Below, piece by piece: positions 33,500 to 45,355 of a DNA stretch of 64,000 bases. Every line of letters starts with the position of its first letter. Position 1 is the first letter of the stretch. This stretch comes from Rhizopus arrhizus (Eukaryota; Mucoromycota; Mucoromycetes; Mucorales; Rhizopodaceae): assembly GCA_024220505.1 (NCBI GenBank), contig JAKZZE010000013.1, positions 1,364,001-1,428,000 of the forward strand, read 5' to 3'. A program made the position numbers and the translations under genes. Under the pieces are notes generated by a model. That model searched no databases and was not told the DNA's origin. It saw nothing but the letters and a program-made list of their open reading frames with translations.

Positions 33500-35129
33500 C
33501 AGTAGCGGACAAAACTGGTGCACAAAAATTAAAATCAACATTGTATCTCCGCCATATGTCTGCGACTTTTGTGGCATATACCATCTGAAAGACAGTCCAA
33601 AATATACATTATGTTATGTAAACCGGAACTGTGCCGGACATCCCCCAGGCATAAGGTCATTTTTAGTGATTTTTTGCATATTTCAATTTTCGCCAAAAAT
33701 GTAGTGCTTGTCTAGCCTTCTTTCAATTTTCCCCATATCTCTCCCGTTTGCTTTCAGATTTCACCGCATATTAGTGAATTTTAGTAGCTCTTAAAAAATA
33801 TAGAAAACCGTAGTTATTTTGTATTTCCCATTGAATCCCCCCTTTTGTTTTTACCCTATTCACTATAACAAAGTACTAGCCTTATATGTTTAAGAAAATA
33901 AGCAACTGTAAAAACGAAACTCTGAGATCTCGAACACGCCTAGTTCGTACGACAGCAGATATTTCTAGAGTAACAAGGATCTCTAAATGGACAATCAACA
34001 GGAGAAAGAGGGAAGAAAGAAACTTAATGTCTTGTGATCATGAAGGTCTCCCGCTTTTAGTCTGAAAAGTTACTAGCTCAATCACCAACCTAAAGCTTGG
34101 ACAAGGTCCGTTACACACAGTTTCTGATGCTCAGCACATTTCGAGGACCTTAAGATACAGTATTAGCAGACTGTTAGTCTGAAGGCACTGTAGGAAGCTA
34201 GATTTTGAGTCCGGAAGTAAGGAATCGAAGAATTTCATCAGCTGTATAAGTCGGAAAAAGCGATGAATGTGGTATCACAACAAGCCATTGTATACTATAG
34301 AGGGCTGAAAGTCTGCTATCTTTAGCAATGAAACAAATATGAACATTATGGATGCAGACAGTATACACTAATATTGAAAGCAAGTCGAGCAACCTGAGCG
34401 ATTTTTTCACGGTGATCAAACAATGAAGCATGCTGGCTGCTCTGTTATGTTTTAAGGCTGTATTAGATATTGAGGACCAGAATATGTGTGTCAGGTATAC
34501 GATGGTATAATGAACTCATAAATATACACATATATTTCGCTTACTTCATACCACAAAAGCCTAGCGTATAGTAGTCTAAAACGTCGTAATCTCTCGTTTC
34601 AGTATGACAATGACACAAGGCACAAGTCAACGCATGTCACAAACTCAATATTTGATAACAGCGCTTCTGTGCTACAAGTTTAGCCGCCACTAATCCCGGC
34701 CTAAGTCCGCTTAAGCATGCCAGGTGGCAATTGATGGCAAAGGTATGATGATACGACACTAGATCAAAAAGGGTCGATGATCTTTGGAAAAGAATAGTTA
34801 AAGAGCCGGGTTCTTTTACTGAAAATGATATACACGCATATTATTAGCATATGCAAAGAAGAATATCCGATAATATCAAGAGATGAGATGATTATATAAA
34901 GTCTAAGATTTTAGCCACTTTTGCGGTTTTTAGAAAATATAAGATTTTATAAATTCAAAGCACGCTTATCGCTCAGTTTTAACAATGTCATGCTTAGAAC
35001 ATACATAGATTACAATGACTAGTATATCCTCCTTCTAGTACAGTTTCATGACTATTGCAATTACCATGAGCAGGTAATGGTAGTTAAAAGCTAAAAAAAA
35101 GTTTTGTGCACCAGTTTTGTCCGCTACTG
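33500..35129. mobile_element. Degenerate Tc1/mariner element with 28-bp terminal repeats
   Basis: The terminal inverted repeats (CAGTAGCGGACAAAACTGGT and eight further bases) occur at 33500-33527 and, reversed, at 35102-35129. They are flanked by TA at 33498-33499 and 35130-35131. The 1630 bp between have no long ORF. A helix-turn-helix-like stretch (ISRVTRISKWTINRRKRE, near 33960-34015) is a trace of a transposase. The short terminal repeat distinguishes it from the other Tc1 elements of the window. Confidence 0.75.
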
Positions 35130-35131
35130 TA

Positions 35132-37417
35132 GATCCACGCCGCTTAACAAACATCGATAGTTGGCCTATACCACGCAATAAAAAAGAAGTAATGCGATTA
35201 ATGGGCATTGTATCATATATGAGAGACTTTATACCTTTAATCTCTCGTGTAGCTGCACCTATCGACAGACTTCGTAATGATCCTGATGTAGAGAACAACT
35301 GGACACAAGAACATACTGATGCATTCATTGCTTTGAAAGAGATTGTAAAATCAAAGACACTGTTGCACACTCCAGACTTATCCAAAAAATTCTATGTGGC
35401 TACTGATGCCTCACAATATGGTGTTGGTGCAGTATTGACCCAAAGAGATGAGCTGAATAGAACTTTACATATTGCATTTGCATCTAAATCTTTGTCACCC
35501 TCTCAACGTAAGTGGAATACAACTAAACGTGAACTGTACGCGGTAGTGTTTGCACTAGAAAAATATCGTGAGTTTTTATGGGGAAATAAGTTTGAATTAC
35601 GTACTGACCATAAGGCTTTAATGTATTTACATACCCAAGAACAAGCAAACCCTATGATGATAGGCTGGTTAGAAACTTTATTAGATTTCAACTTTGATGT
35701 GATTCACATACAAGGAATTCTCAATCAATTACCAGATTTACTTTCTAGACTTTATGAACCTTGCTTGAATAATGAGTTCATGCTGGGTGGGGGTGATGCT
35801 GCGCAAAAAGAAAATAAAAAAGAAAAAAAGGAAAATAAAAGTAAAAATAAAAATAAAATAAAAGTTAAAAGACAGACAAACTCTACAGCAAAGAGACACA
35901 ACTTGATCTATAGTCAGGACAAGAAACTAAATGTGCTAGCTGTAAAAATAAAAAATAAAAAGTTTGCTAATAATCCCACAACTGACTATATGACTCCTCC
36001 ACCTGAGAAGAGAGCACGTCTACTTGAAGATGCTCATACCTTCGGACACTTCGGTAGTACGAGTATTGTGGAGCAGTTACATTCCCAAGGACTTCATTGG
36101 AATAATATTTATAAAGATGCTACTGAGACAATCAAATCATGTATTGAATGCCAGAGACACAATGTAAGCAAGAAAGGTTATCATCCTTTAAAAAACATTC
36201 TTGCATATCTACCATTTGACCATATTGGAATTGATCTTTTAGGACCTTTACCTGTCACGGCAAATGAAAATGTCTATGTCCTTGTGATGATAGATGTATG
36301 TACCAGGTACATCATACTGCGTCCATTAAAAAATAAACAAAGTGACACTGTAGCAAAAGAATTAATAAAAATCTTTGGTGACTATGGCATACCTAAAATT
36401 ATTCAAAGTGATAACGGCAGAGAGTTTAAAAATAGCCTCATGCACTCATTATCCAAGCACCTAGGAATAGATCGCAGATACAGTACAGCCTTTCACAGTC
36501 GAGGTAATGGCGTGAGCGAGAGCGCTGTAAAGACGACATTAAACACTATAAGAAAAATGGTTAATTCTAACAGCAATGATTGGGACGATGTATTGCCAAT
36601 TGTCCAACTAGCGTCGAATTATAAAATAAGACACCGTTCAAAGAGTGCTCCATTTTCCTTGATGTTTGCTCGAAGACTTAATAGCTTTGAGGATTACAGT
36701 GATCAGAGTATAGCTGATAAGATTCCTAATAGACCTGTTACAGAACAAGAGCTAATTGAGAGAACTGGTCGGATGTACCAGATAGTGTTTCCTGCCATTC
36801 GTGAAAGAACACAGAAGATCATAGAGGAAGCAAACAAGAGGTTCAATGACAAAAATATGATCATAGATCTTCCGAAGGATACTGCAGTTATGGTTAGATT
36901 ACCAGGACGGACTAGTAAGTTGTCACCTCTTTATGAAGGGCCTTACATTGTCGTTCGAAAAACTCAAGGTGGTTCCTATGTCTTAAAAGATGAGCAAAAT
37001 GAACTGTTACATCGTGAATATGTCCCATCAGAACTTAAGATAGTCTCTATTGACGAAACAGCTATAGAAGATGAATACTATGATGTTGAGGATATTAGAG
37101 ATCACAGAGGCGGTCCAGGACAAAGAGAGTACCTTGTAAAATGGGCTGGTTATGGTGAAAGAGAGAATACGTGGGAAAAAGCATCATCCTTCTCCAGCAC
37201 AGTACCCATTGATAAATATTGGCTTAAGAGAAAAAAGTTGAAGGAATTAGAGCAAGCAAGAAAGCAAAAGATGATAGCTAACGAAATAGACTACACTAAA
37301 AAGACTTCTGCTAGACCTAATGTGACTGAAGAAAACAAGAACTATAAAAGAAAGGACATGGTACAAGATAGCACAGTCCTTAGAAAAAGTAAAAGAATAA
37401 GAAACAATAGAAACTAA
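35132..37417 (+). pseudogene. Chromovirus Pol fragment: RNase H, integrase, chromodomain
   Basis: An open frame of about 760 codons. The connection domain (LTNIDSWPIPRNKKEVMRLM) is followed by RNase H (FYVATDASQYGVGAVLTQRD; TDHKALMYLHTQEQ). A Lys-rich linker precedes the integrase HHCC zinc motif (AHTFGHFGSTSIVEQLHSQG ... SCIECQRH). The catalytic core has HIGIDLLGPLPVT, IIQSDNGREFKNS and GVSESAVKTTLNTI. The C-terminal chromodomain (REYLVKWAGYGERENTWEKA) places it in the chromoviruses, whose chromodomain directs integration to marked chromatin. The frame is intact but lacks the polymerase, so the fragment is dead. Confidence 0.88.
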
Positions 37418-37574
37418 AAAAAAAAAAAAAAAAAAAAAAGGTTCATGTAGCAGAGCGGCCGCTGACTTCATAAACTTGCTGAGCATTAAGATACATAAAT
37501 TAACCAATAAGAAAATAAAATTTAGTATCTGCATGAATGCCGACCTGACTGTTGTCAAGTCTGGGGGAGGATAA

Positions 37575-38042
37575 TGTTGTAAACATAGTTATTTTCTATA
37601 TGATATCAGTTGTATTAAAATAAATAACGATACACAAAAGATTAAACTATGATTGAACAATTCCACACTTTTCCAAATTTAGAACAATAAGATCAATATC
37701 TGTCATCCTAGAGAGTCTAATCAATTGTCAACCCCAAAACTAATTAGATCAAAGTTAATTGACTGGTTATTATTTCTATTGTTCAATTTCAGATGCATAT
37801 ATTAGAACATCGACAAGCTTTAGCTTAATCATTGGTTCTTCAGCACGACATCGTGACCGAGTCTATATCTTTTATATCTACGCTCACAAAGAATATAAAT
37901 AGATGCCAACTTTTTATCCATAAAGCGAGGCCTTTCGCAATATAAAGAAATCTGCAATAAAGAAGGATTTTAATTTTATATTGCTGCTATTGTTTTTTTG
38001 TTTAATTTTTTATTTAATCTTGCGATTAAAACAGATACAACA
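37575..38042 (+). repeat. 3' LTR of the truncated chromovirus
   Basis: 468 bp starting TGTTGTA and ending TACAACA (perfect 7-bp inverted ends). TATAAATAG (about 37896) and AATAAAG signals lie inside. It directly follows a polypurine tract. No 5' partner is in the window. Confidence 0.8.
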
Positions 38043-38376
38043 GCTGCGGTGGTGATGTTGTTATATTGTTATTTTATAATTGGTTGGCTTGTAGGTTTGT
38101 GTTATAATAGAGTAAAGTTTGCTTGTGAAGCTTGATTGTAAGGTTAAGATAGCCTTGTAAGTTGTTGTTTTATATAGAATTTAAGCAGATGCTTGTTAAG
38201 TAGTGACCACCAGATCTTATGTGTAAGATCAGTACAATGTTTCTTGATAAAAGTTAAAGTAGAGTAAAAAGTTGTAGTGAACAGGGACTTTCTTGTTAAA
38301 GTTTGTTAATTATTGAGTAAAAATATATGATTTATTTAAACTGACTGACAATTTCTTCACAAAAAGATGGTATATA

Positions 38377-40045
38377 CAGTGGCTCACAAAATTGTACAAG
38401 TGTTTTGCATTTTTTGCTTCAGTAGGATTTATCGACACTAAAACGATAAATAAGCTACAGCATGTTATACATCATTCGAAAGTATAGCTTCTTGGCGTTT
38501 TGCTAATATTATTTAGTCGGCGATAAAATCAGTTTTGATGGAGTTATGACCGTTTACAAATGCCGACTACACTTGTACAATTTTGAGACCGATGTTTTAC
38601 AATAAGGTTTTTATTTAAAAGTGTGCGCTAATAGTTGATCCAAAGACCCTTATTTTCTATAATGTCAATACATCGTTGAGGCATAGTTTCAATATAAATT
38701 TGACATTCTTTTTCGGTAATTTCGTACTAAGTCTCGAACGTACGAGTCCATAGTTCATTCATAGAGATAGGAGGAAAATCGTACTGCTTAAACAAGCGTT
38801 TTTTTAAGGTATTCCACATATTTTCAATTGGATTTAAGTCTGGAGACTGTGGAGGCCACTCCATTGTTGTAAAATCCTGTTTAGACAGCCATTCAGATAC
38901 GATTTTGGACTTATGCTTCGGATCGTTATCTTGCATAAATTCAAAATCAGTCATTCTCAGGCCATTTTCTTTACAATAGTCGGTCATAGACTTCACCAAA
39001 TCATCTTGCAGTACAGATAAATAGACACTCTTGTCCATATTCTTGCCTACGTCGACAATATACCCAACCCCGTACCAGCTAATACAGCTCCAAACCATAA
39101 GTGAGCCTCCACCATGTTTTACGGTTTGCTTTATATGCCTTCTTTTAAGCTTCTCATTTGGTTGTTTCCAAGCATAAAGCTTACCATCCGATCCAAAGCG
39201 ATTAACTTTAGTCTCATCAGACCAAATCACGCGTTTCCAGTCTTCTATGGTCCAGTCAACGTGATTAAGAGCCCAGTCCAATCGCTTTCGTCTGTTTACT
39301 TCACTGAGCAATGGTTTTTGAGGCTTCACAAAAGAGGTTAAACCAGACCTACGCAACGATCTTCGAACTGTTTCAGCTGATACAATCTTTTGCAAGTCAT
39401 TCTCAAGTGTGTTTCTGGCTTCTACTGCATTCTCTTGACCTTTAACAGTTACCAATCGGACTAAATACTGATCATCCCTGCTGCTGAGTAACTTGGGGCG
39501 ACCTGCTTTAATGCTCTTTACTTCGTTTTTTATTGTTTTTCGAACATTCTGAACAGTTCCACGGCTTGCTCCAGTTATTTTTACTGTTTTTGATATAGAG
39601 TATCCGCTTTTTAAGCAGCTGATGATACGATTACGGAGATCTTCACTGATAGGTTGCATATTGGACGTTGGTACACTTTTATATAGCAGTTAGCTCCTGT
39701 AGATGTAAGTAAAATGGCAAAAAAGGAAAGAAAAACATACTTTGAGCATTGAAGAATAAAAAAAAATCTTTTCTGGTGGCTTACGCGCTGTGACGAGCAA
39801 GATTATAAGCTGATATTGAAATATTTGAAACGGTCCCAAAATTGTACAAGTGTAGTCGGCATTTGTAAACGGTCATAACTCCATCAAAACTGATTTTATC
39901 GCCGACTAAATAATATTAGCAAAACGCCAAGAAGCTATACTTTCGAATGATGTATAACATGCTGTAGCTTATTTATCGTTTTAGTGTCGATAAATCCTAC
40001 TGAAGCAAAAAATGCAAAACACTTGTACAATTTTGTGAGCCACTG
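38377..40045 (-). mobile_element. Tc1/mariner element with 214-bp terminal repeats
   Basis: 1669 bp flanked by TA (38375-38376, 40046-40047). Terminal inverted repeats of about 214 bp (38377-38590, 39832-40045) start CAGTGGCTCACAAAATTGTA. Each repeat also ends internally with an inverted copy of its own tip (CACTTGTACAATTTTG). It is inserted in the LTR copy above. Confidence 0.92.
38628..39659 (-). pseudogene. Tc1 transposase (DD34E), one premature stop
   Basis: The frame encodes 343 codons from ATG at 39659, with TAG at codon 310 (38727-38729) and further sense (ITEKECQIYIETMPQRCIDI) to a stop at 38628-38630. The N-terminus carries a helix-turn-helix (SEDLRNRIISCLKSGYSISK). Catalytic motifs are WSDETKVNRFGSDG (D), FMQDNDPKHKSK (D) and PPQSPDLNPIENMW (E), with 34 residues between the second D and E. 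All catalytic residues precede the stop. A 310-residue protein could still be made, but the lost tail suggests reduced function. Confidence 0.88.
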
Positions 40046-40237
40046 TATATATGAATAATATTTTTTTGTTTTCTTTTTAGCTTTTCTTATTTTTTAGCTT
40101 TTCTTATTTTTTTGACTTTTTTTATATTTTCAACTTTTTTTATCTTTTTAACATTTTTTATATTTTTAATTTTTTTTATCTTTCTGACTTGACTCGGCTA
40201 ATCTCTGTGTATCCTTATTACCATTTTCGTTACATTG

Positions 40238-40628
40238 TTATTTTTGTAACCTTGTGGGTTTATTGAGTGCTTTATATAGAAGTTTTTCTTGAAATTTCAA
40301 AGTAAGGTACTGTAGTGACCACCAGATCTTTTATGTAAGATCAAATATAAGTAAGTAAAATGTAAAGATAAAAAAAAAAAAGGGATCAGGAACTTTTTAT
40401 GAGAAGGTTGCCTGTTTATTGAATAAAATATATAATAAAATATATGAGTAGAACTGTACTGTCCTTTTTCTTTGACTAAATGGTTGGGATATTTATATGC
40501 TGTAATTTTTTTTTTTTTCTTTTTGACTTTTTTCATTTTTTTGACTTTTTTCGTTTTTTTGACTTTTTTCATTTTTTTGACCTTTCTCATTTTTTTGACT
40601 TTTTTTATTTTTTAGCTGCTTTGTTACA
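40238..40628 (+). repeat. LTR copy b of the GACCACCAGATCTT family
   Basis: It follows copy a directly (TTGTTATTTTTGTAACCTTG). It carries AGTGACCACCAGATCTT at 40314-40330 and ends in a T-rich tract of TTTTTTTGACTTTTTTC units and TTGTTACA. Boundaries are approximate. Confidence 0.5.
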
Positions 40629-41177
40629 ATGTAATTTTGTTTGGGTTTATTGGGTTAAGGTTTAAATAAACAGAGATTTGAGTTATAATTGATATAAGAG
40701 TTGACTTTTTGTGAATTGGATTTGGCTTGATTCGCTTGATATAGTGACCACCAGATCTTGTAAAGTAGATCAATCTTGTTTTGATTCGTAAAAAGGTTTG
40801 TTTAAAGTAAAAATAAAATAAAAAGGGATACAATGAAGATAGTTAGCTTCAAGGGACTTGACTTTGTAATTATAATAGAATATCAAAAGAGCTTTTTTAA
40901 AAGGATAATTGATAAATTTATTCAAAGAAAAACAAAGTAAATAAAGTTGTAGATTTTGTAAGTAAAAGTTTTAAAGTGCAAAGATCGAAGTGAAGTTTTT
41001 ATATCCTGAGGAATAAATCCTCAGTATTTATACTGTTTGGTGAGTTATTGTTTGGTCAGATTTGATTGGCAATATTAACTTTTGGATCGTTTGAAAAGAT
41101 CGTACCAAAAGATCGTTCCTTTTGCTCGTTCAAAAAGTTGGTTCTTGTGTTACAACAACATTACCATTTTCGTTACA
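40621..41177 (+). repeat. LTR copy c of the GACCACCAGATCTT family
   Basis: It starts near TGTTACAATGTAATTTTG and carries the shared motif at 40743-40759. It ends in TACCATTTTCGTTACA, as copy a does. The start overlaps the end of copy b because both share TGTTACA. Boundaries are approximate. Confidence 0.5.
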
Positions 41178-41234
41178 ATATTTTCCCATTGTGTGTGTTA
41201 CAACACTATCCAAAATGAGAATAAAATATACGAC

Positions 41235-41505
41235 TGTCGTGCTTGTTCTTGTACTTTACTTTTAAGATATGAAAATAAGACTTTTAGATTATTAGGTAAT
41301 TAGATGATCTTTATTGATATTCAAATTCTAAGCGTATTTATATTATTTTACAAAGTGAATTATTTACAGTAATAGTTATATTTTGTGAGTCATGATGGAA
41401 GTTCATTATTGTCTACTTCATGAGTCATCTTCAGTAACTCGTACAAAAGTCTTGATAAGGAACGAATTGTAACATTGCCAAATTTAGAAAATAAAAGACA
41501 TGACA
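41235..41505 (-). repeat. 3' LTR of the outer Gypsy element
   Basis: 271 bp. On the plus strand it reads TGTCGTGCTTG...AAAGACATGACA. It is the uninterrupted counterpart of the 5' LTR at 54160-54985. Confidence 0.93.
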
Positions 41506-41579
41506 ATATCCCCTTTCCAAAGTGTTGATAGACCCTTAGCAACCAGATACCAAAGAGAGAGAAAAAAAAATTTTTTTTT

Positions 41580-42148
41580 TTAGTTATCCATCTTTGTTTC
41601 AGAATCAGCTCTAGCCATTCGCGGTATGTACCATGATTTGTTAATTGATGAGCCAACATATTTAACTGGATGTAGACGATCGGTGTGAACCCATGATTGA
41701 TAAATTTTTCCATCAACTTCTTGTATTTTATACGTATTGAAATCCATATTACGCTTGAGTATTTTGTAAGGACCCATCCAGTTAAATTCTAGACCTTTTT
41801 TGTTTTCATGTCTCAACAATACATAATCACCAACTTCAAACATTTGCGCGTTATGTCCATTTAATAGAGAGTCCCAGCGAGACTTGTCAATTTTTGCTTG
41901 TTTTCTTAATCTTTCTTCTGCGAGGTATCGTTTTTCACGTAATTTGTGTAAATGAGTTATAGCATCGTTTGATATGATTTCTTGATCTTGTTCTGTGAAT
42001 TCACTAATAAACGGACGATGATGATCACCAGGTATTCGAGGTTCAACACCATAAGTCAGAAAGAACGGACTAAATTTCGTTGTCGCATGTTTCCGAATTC
42101 GGCATGCAAAAAGAGCAGCATCCATATAATCGTCCCAGCTATGTATAT
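41580..42148 (-). pseudogene. Outer Gypsy integrase C-terminal part (separated by insertion)
   Basis: Reading from the chromovirus junction, it continues the integrase after the catalytic Glu: HSWDDYMDAALFACRIRKHA, FFLTYGVEPRIPG, then a GPY/F-like module (EFNWMGPYKILKRN) and WVHTDRLHPVKYVG. It stops at 41580. There is no chromodomain. The frame agrees with the upstream part at 50026 if one copy of the TATAT duplication and the insert are ignored. Confidence 0.9.
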
Positions 42149-42571
42149 TGTTGTATCCACACAACTAGTAAAGTGAACATTCATGGATAAACGAGAGATC
42201 TCCGCAATAGCTAACTCTGCCCTGTTGTCTCTATTGGCGTTCCCACGACTATATCGGAACCTGATTATAACAACGGCAGTCTAATCCAATCTTATTCGAT
42301 AATTATCGTTAGATCAATAATTTATCTACTTCATTGTCCCTTGATTCGTCAAGAAGACAGCGGCTATTGATTATCTACTATCTTTCCTTTATCTTCCCAT
42401 CCTTCCCACATTATTCTTTTAACCGATCAATTGAAATAGCGGTAAAGATCCAGACATCCAAAAAGTATAAATAGCCTCAAATGTTTTTATTAATAAAGCA
42501 ATATATAATCTTTAGTTTCACAACTATTGTCTTTTTAGTTTTTGTCTTTTATTTTAATACTTGGCAAAACA
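42149..42571 (+). repeat. 5' LTR of the nested chromovirus
   Basis: 423 bp, TGTTGTATCC...TTGGCAAAACA, with TATAAATAGCC (about 42465) and AATAAAG (about 42492). Confidence 0.95.
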
Positions 42572-45355
42572 TTTTTTTTTGTGAATTCTTTATTGACTTT
42601 ATTTTTAAAACAACCCTTTTTTATTATTACTACCTACCTTACCAATATGTCAAACACAAATGACTTTAACTCTGCTGCTGCTGGTTCTTCCAGTAGTAAT
42701 GCCAAAACTTATCCTGATAACGCTCGTCGTATGTCAGATGTTTCTACCTTATCTTCAGAGGCAGAGTCCTCTGGAATGACCACTTCCGCAGTTTCATCTG
42801 GTTCTCTTGAACCTAGAATCGCAGCTCCATCCATCCATTCTTCTATTGAAGAGTTGGATTCCACCATCATCGGTGCCACCCAAGTTATTCTTAACTTGTC
42901 TGTTCATCTTCTTTCTACGACGCCTGAGTCAGAGGAAGATAGCATGGTGCGCGCTAAGTACGAAGCCTGCTCCAAGGATCTGGAGAGACTAGTTCATACT
43001 AGGGATCTCCTCCAGCGAGCCATGAACCATGCTGTTCCTACCGCTTGGACTGGTTCACCTAAGGTTGCTCCTGCAGCCTTGAATGTTGTACCTCCAAACC
43101 TACCCCTCATGCAGTGGAAGGGTGCGGTCTTTGACCCATCTGCCCCTGTCTCTGTGGATGTCAAGCACTGCTTGAAAAAATTTCAGGACGTAATGTTCGC
43201 ACATGGTCTTGATCTTGATCAGCACTGGCTTCGTCTTCTCCCTCCTTGCTTGTCATCGAGTCAACGTACTTGGCTTGATGAGTACCAAGAAAAAGAGGAT
43301 GTCCATACGTGGAGTCAGTTCAAAAAGGCTTTTACTAGCCATTATGGTGTTGGATCGGCTGAAGAAAAAGCCACGTCTACAACGGAGTTGTTACGCATCT
43401 CCATGACTGCTGCTGAAACTGTTGACCAGTATGTTGAACGTTTCAACAACCTTCGTCGCTTGGCACAGATCCAAGATCGCTGCGTCTTGACTCGTTGCTT
43501 TCTGATCGGTCTTCAGGCCGATATCTACAAGAAGGTCATCGTGTCCTTAGCCAACTGTACGGACGCACAAAAAGAATCGGTCGACTACGTTGTCAAGTTG
43601 GCCAAGACTTTGTACCATTCGCTGTACAAAGTTCGTAGAGTGGCTAACGCTGCTCACACTCCTGCTGGCCCTTCAATGGTCAATGACTCTTCTTCTTCTT
43701 CTGGTCGAAAGAAATCTTCTGCTTTTGTCTCTGGTTCTGCTGTTCGTTCTGCACCTTATCCGCAGGCTTCTAGGAAGTATTGCAGATTCCACAAGACCAC
43801 CACCCATAGCAATGATGAATGTCGTGCTATGAAGAAAGCTTCCTCTTCTTCTCCGTCTTCGGGTTCAACCCAAGATGATGTCTCCTCTGGTTCTGCTGCC
43901 TCTCAGTGGAATCCAAGAAACCAACCTTCCGGTTTGGGACGTCCGTGCCGCTCTTGTGGTGCTGACAACTGGCGTCCTGGTCACCGATGCAAAGGAAAGG
44001 GCCGTTCAACCGGTTCCTTGGCTGACGATTCTGCCGGATCTTCTCATATGTTCCGAGCAATGAGTCGATCCCCTGCTTCTTCCTTGTCTTCCGTTGCCTC
44101 TTCTGGTAACGATGTTTCTGTTTCTGTTGGTTCTTCTGCCACTGCTGCTTCGGGTAGTAGTGATGCTTCTCCCGGTCGTAAGACTGATGCTGCTGGTCCC
44201 GTTGTTCCTGTTCCCGATTCGTCGGATGATATGGACATTGATGTTGCGGAAGCCCTTACTGTGGCTGAAGCTGCTCAGGCCTGTAAGTACATTACACATC
44301 ACATCTTTTCTAAAGCGCCTTCAAACACTAATACGCTTTATGTTCCTATTATTATAGAGCACATCAAAACATGGGCCATGATTGATACCGGTTCGTCTTT
44401 TTCGTGTGTGTCTCCTTCGTTCTGTTCGGCACTTGGTTTAGTTCCAACACCTAATCCAGGATCGATCAAATTAGGACATAATAGTTCAAGTACTGTAAGC
44501 CGGTTAGGCATAATAAATCTTACTGTTTATTATAACCAAATCCGTTTGTCATATGAATTTGAAGTGTTTGATTTTAGCAGTGATGTTCCCATTTGTTTAG
44601 GACTTGACATTTTGCCTAAACTAAGAATAGGTTTAACAGGATTAGCCACTTCTTGGTTAAATTCTAATATTCCTAAAATACCTGATCCAGTTAACCCTGA
44701 TGATTATAAGCCAAATGAAACTCCTGTTGGCACTATGCAGGAAAGACAACGTTTGATGAGCACTATTCAACCTTTGTTAGATGCTAATACGAGTATCCCC
44801 ATGTCTTCTCATTGTAATTTACCTGGTGCTATCATCACTCTTGATACTGAACCCAATGCCTTTGCTTATCGAAGACAACCCGATATTGCTATTGCTAATA
44901 GAAAGATCATGGAAGACCAAATTCAAACTTGGTTGGATGATTGTGTCATTGAACCTGCTCCTTCCAATACTCGCTTCAATAACCCTATTTTTCTTGTTGG
45001 AAAAAAGGATGTCAACGGATTATACACTAAGAAAAGAGCAGTTATTGATCCACGTCTGCTTAACCAACTTGTAAAGAATGTTGATAGAATGCCTTTACCT
45101 CTAATCAGCGATCTTCATCAACGTATGGGTTCTGCTACTATATTCACTACCTTCGACATACGAGCATGCTTTCATCGTTTTCTTATCCAAGAATCTGATA
45201 GACCCAAAACCGCATTTACTCATCCATTTACTGGTATGCAGTATCAATTTCGTCATTGTCCTTTTGGCTTGACAAGTACCGGTAACATTGTACAGCGTGT
45301 TCTTACAAATTTGTTCGCAGATCTTCCTTACACTGCACTCTATATTGATGATCTA

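Larger units (their letters stand above)
35132..38042 (+). mobile_element. Chromovirus (Ty3/Gypsy), 5' truncated, with 3' LTR
   Basis: Pol from the end of the reverse transcriptase onward, then a purine-rich tract (GGGGGAGGATAA, 37563-37574) and a 3' LTR. LTR, Gag, protease and most of the RT are missing. The left boundary coincides exactly with the TA of the Tc1 element at 33500-35129, but sequence left of that Tc1 is not chromoviral. Confidence 0.85.
38066..40237 (+). repeat. LTR copy a of the GACCACCAGATCTT family, split by a Tc1 element
   Basis: It starts near TGTTATTTTATAATTGG and ends near TACCATTTTCGTTACA, about 500 bp without the Tc1 insert. It carries AGTGACCACCAGATCTT at 38202-38218. 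The distal part is a T-rich tract with repeated TTTTTGACTTTTT-type units. It is similar to the fragment at 9056-9260. Confidence 0.6.

Noticed and set aside
37429..37470. A22 run followed by GCGGCCGC as vector or cDNA contamination
   Set aside because: It lies between a chromovirus ORF and its polypurine tract/LTR with continuous element structure; a chance NotI site is the simpler reading.
40297..40665. ORFs rich in KKVKKMKK or FFDFF
   Set aside because: Translation of the T-rich tract with TTTTTTGAC units in an LTR; not coding.
43827..44302. Minus-strand ORFs opposite chromovirus Gag
   Set aside because: Antisense of the Ser-rich Gag/zinc-knuckle linker; no independent evidence of coding.
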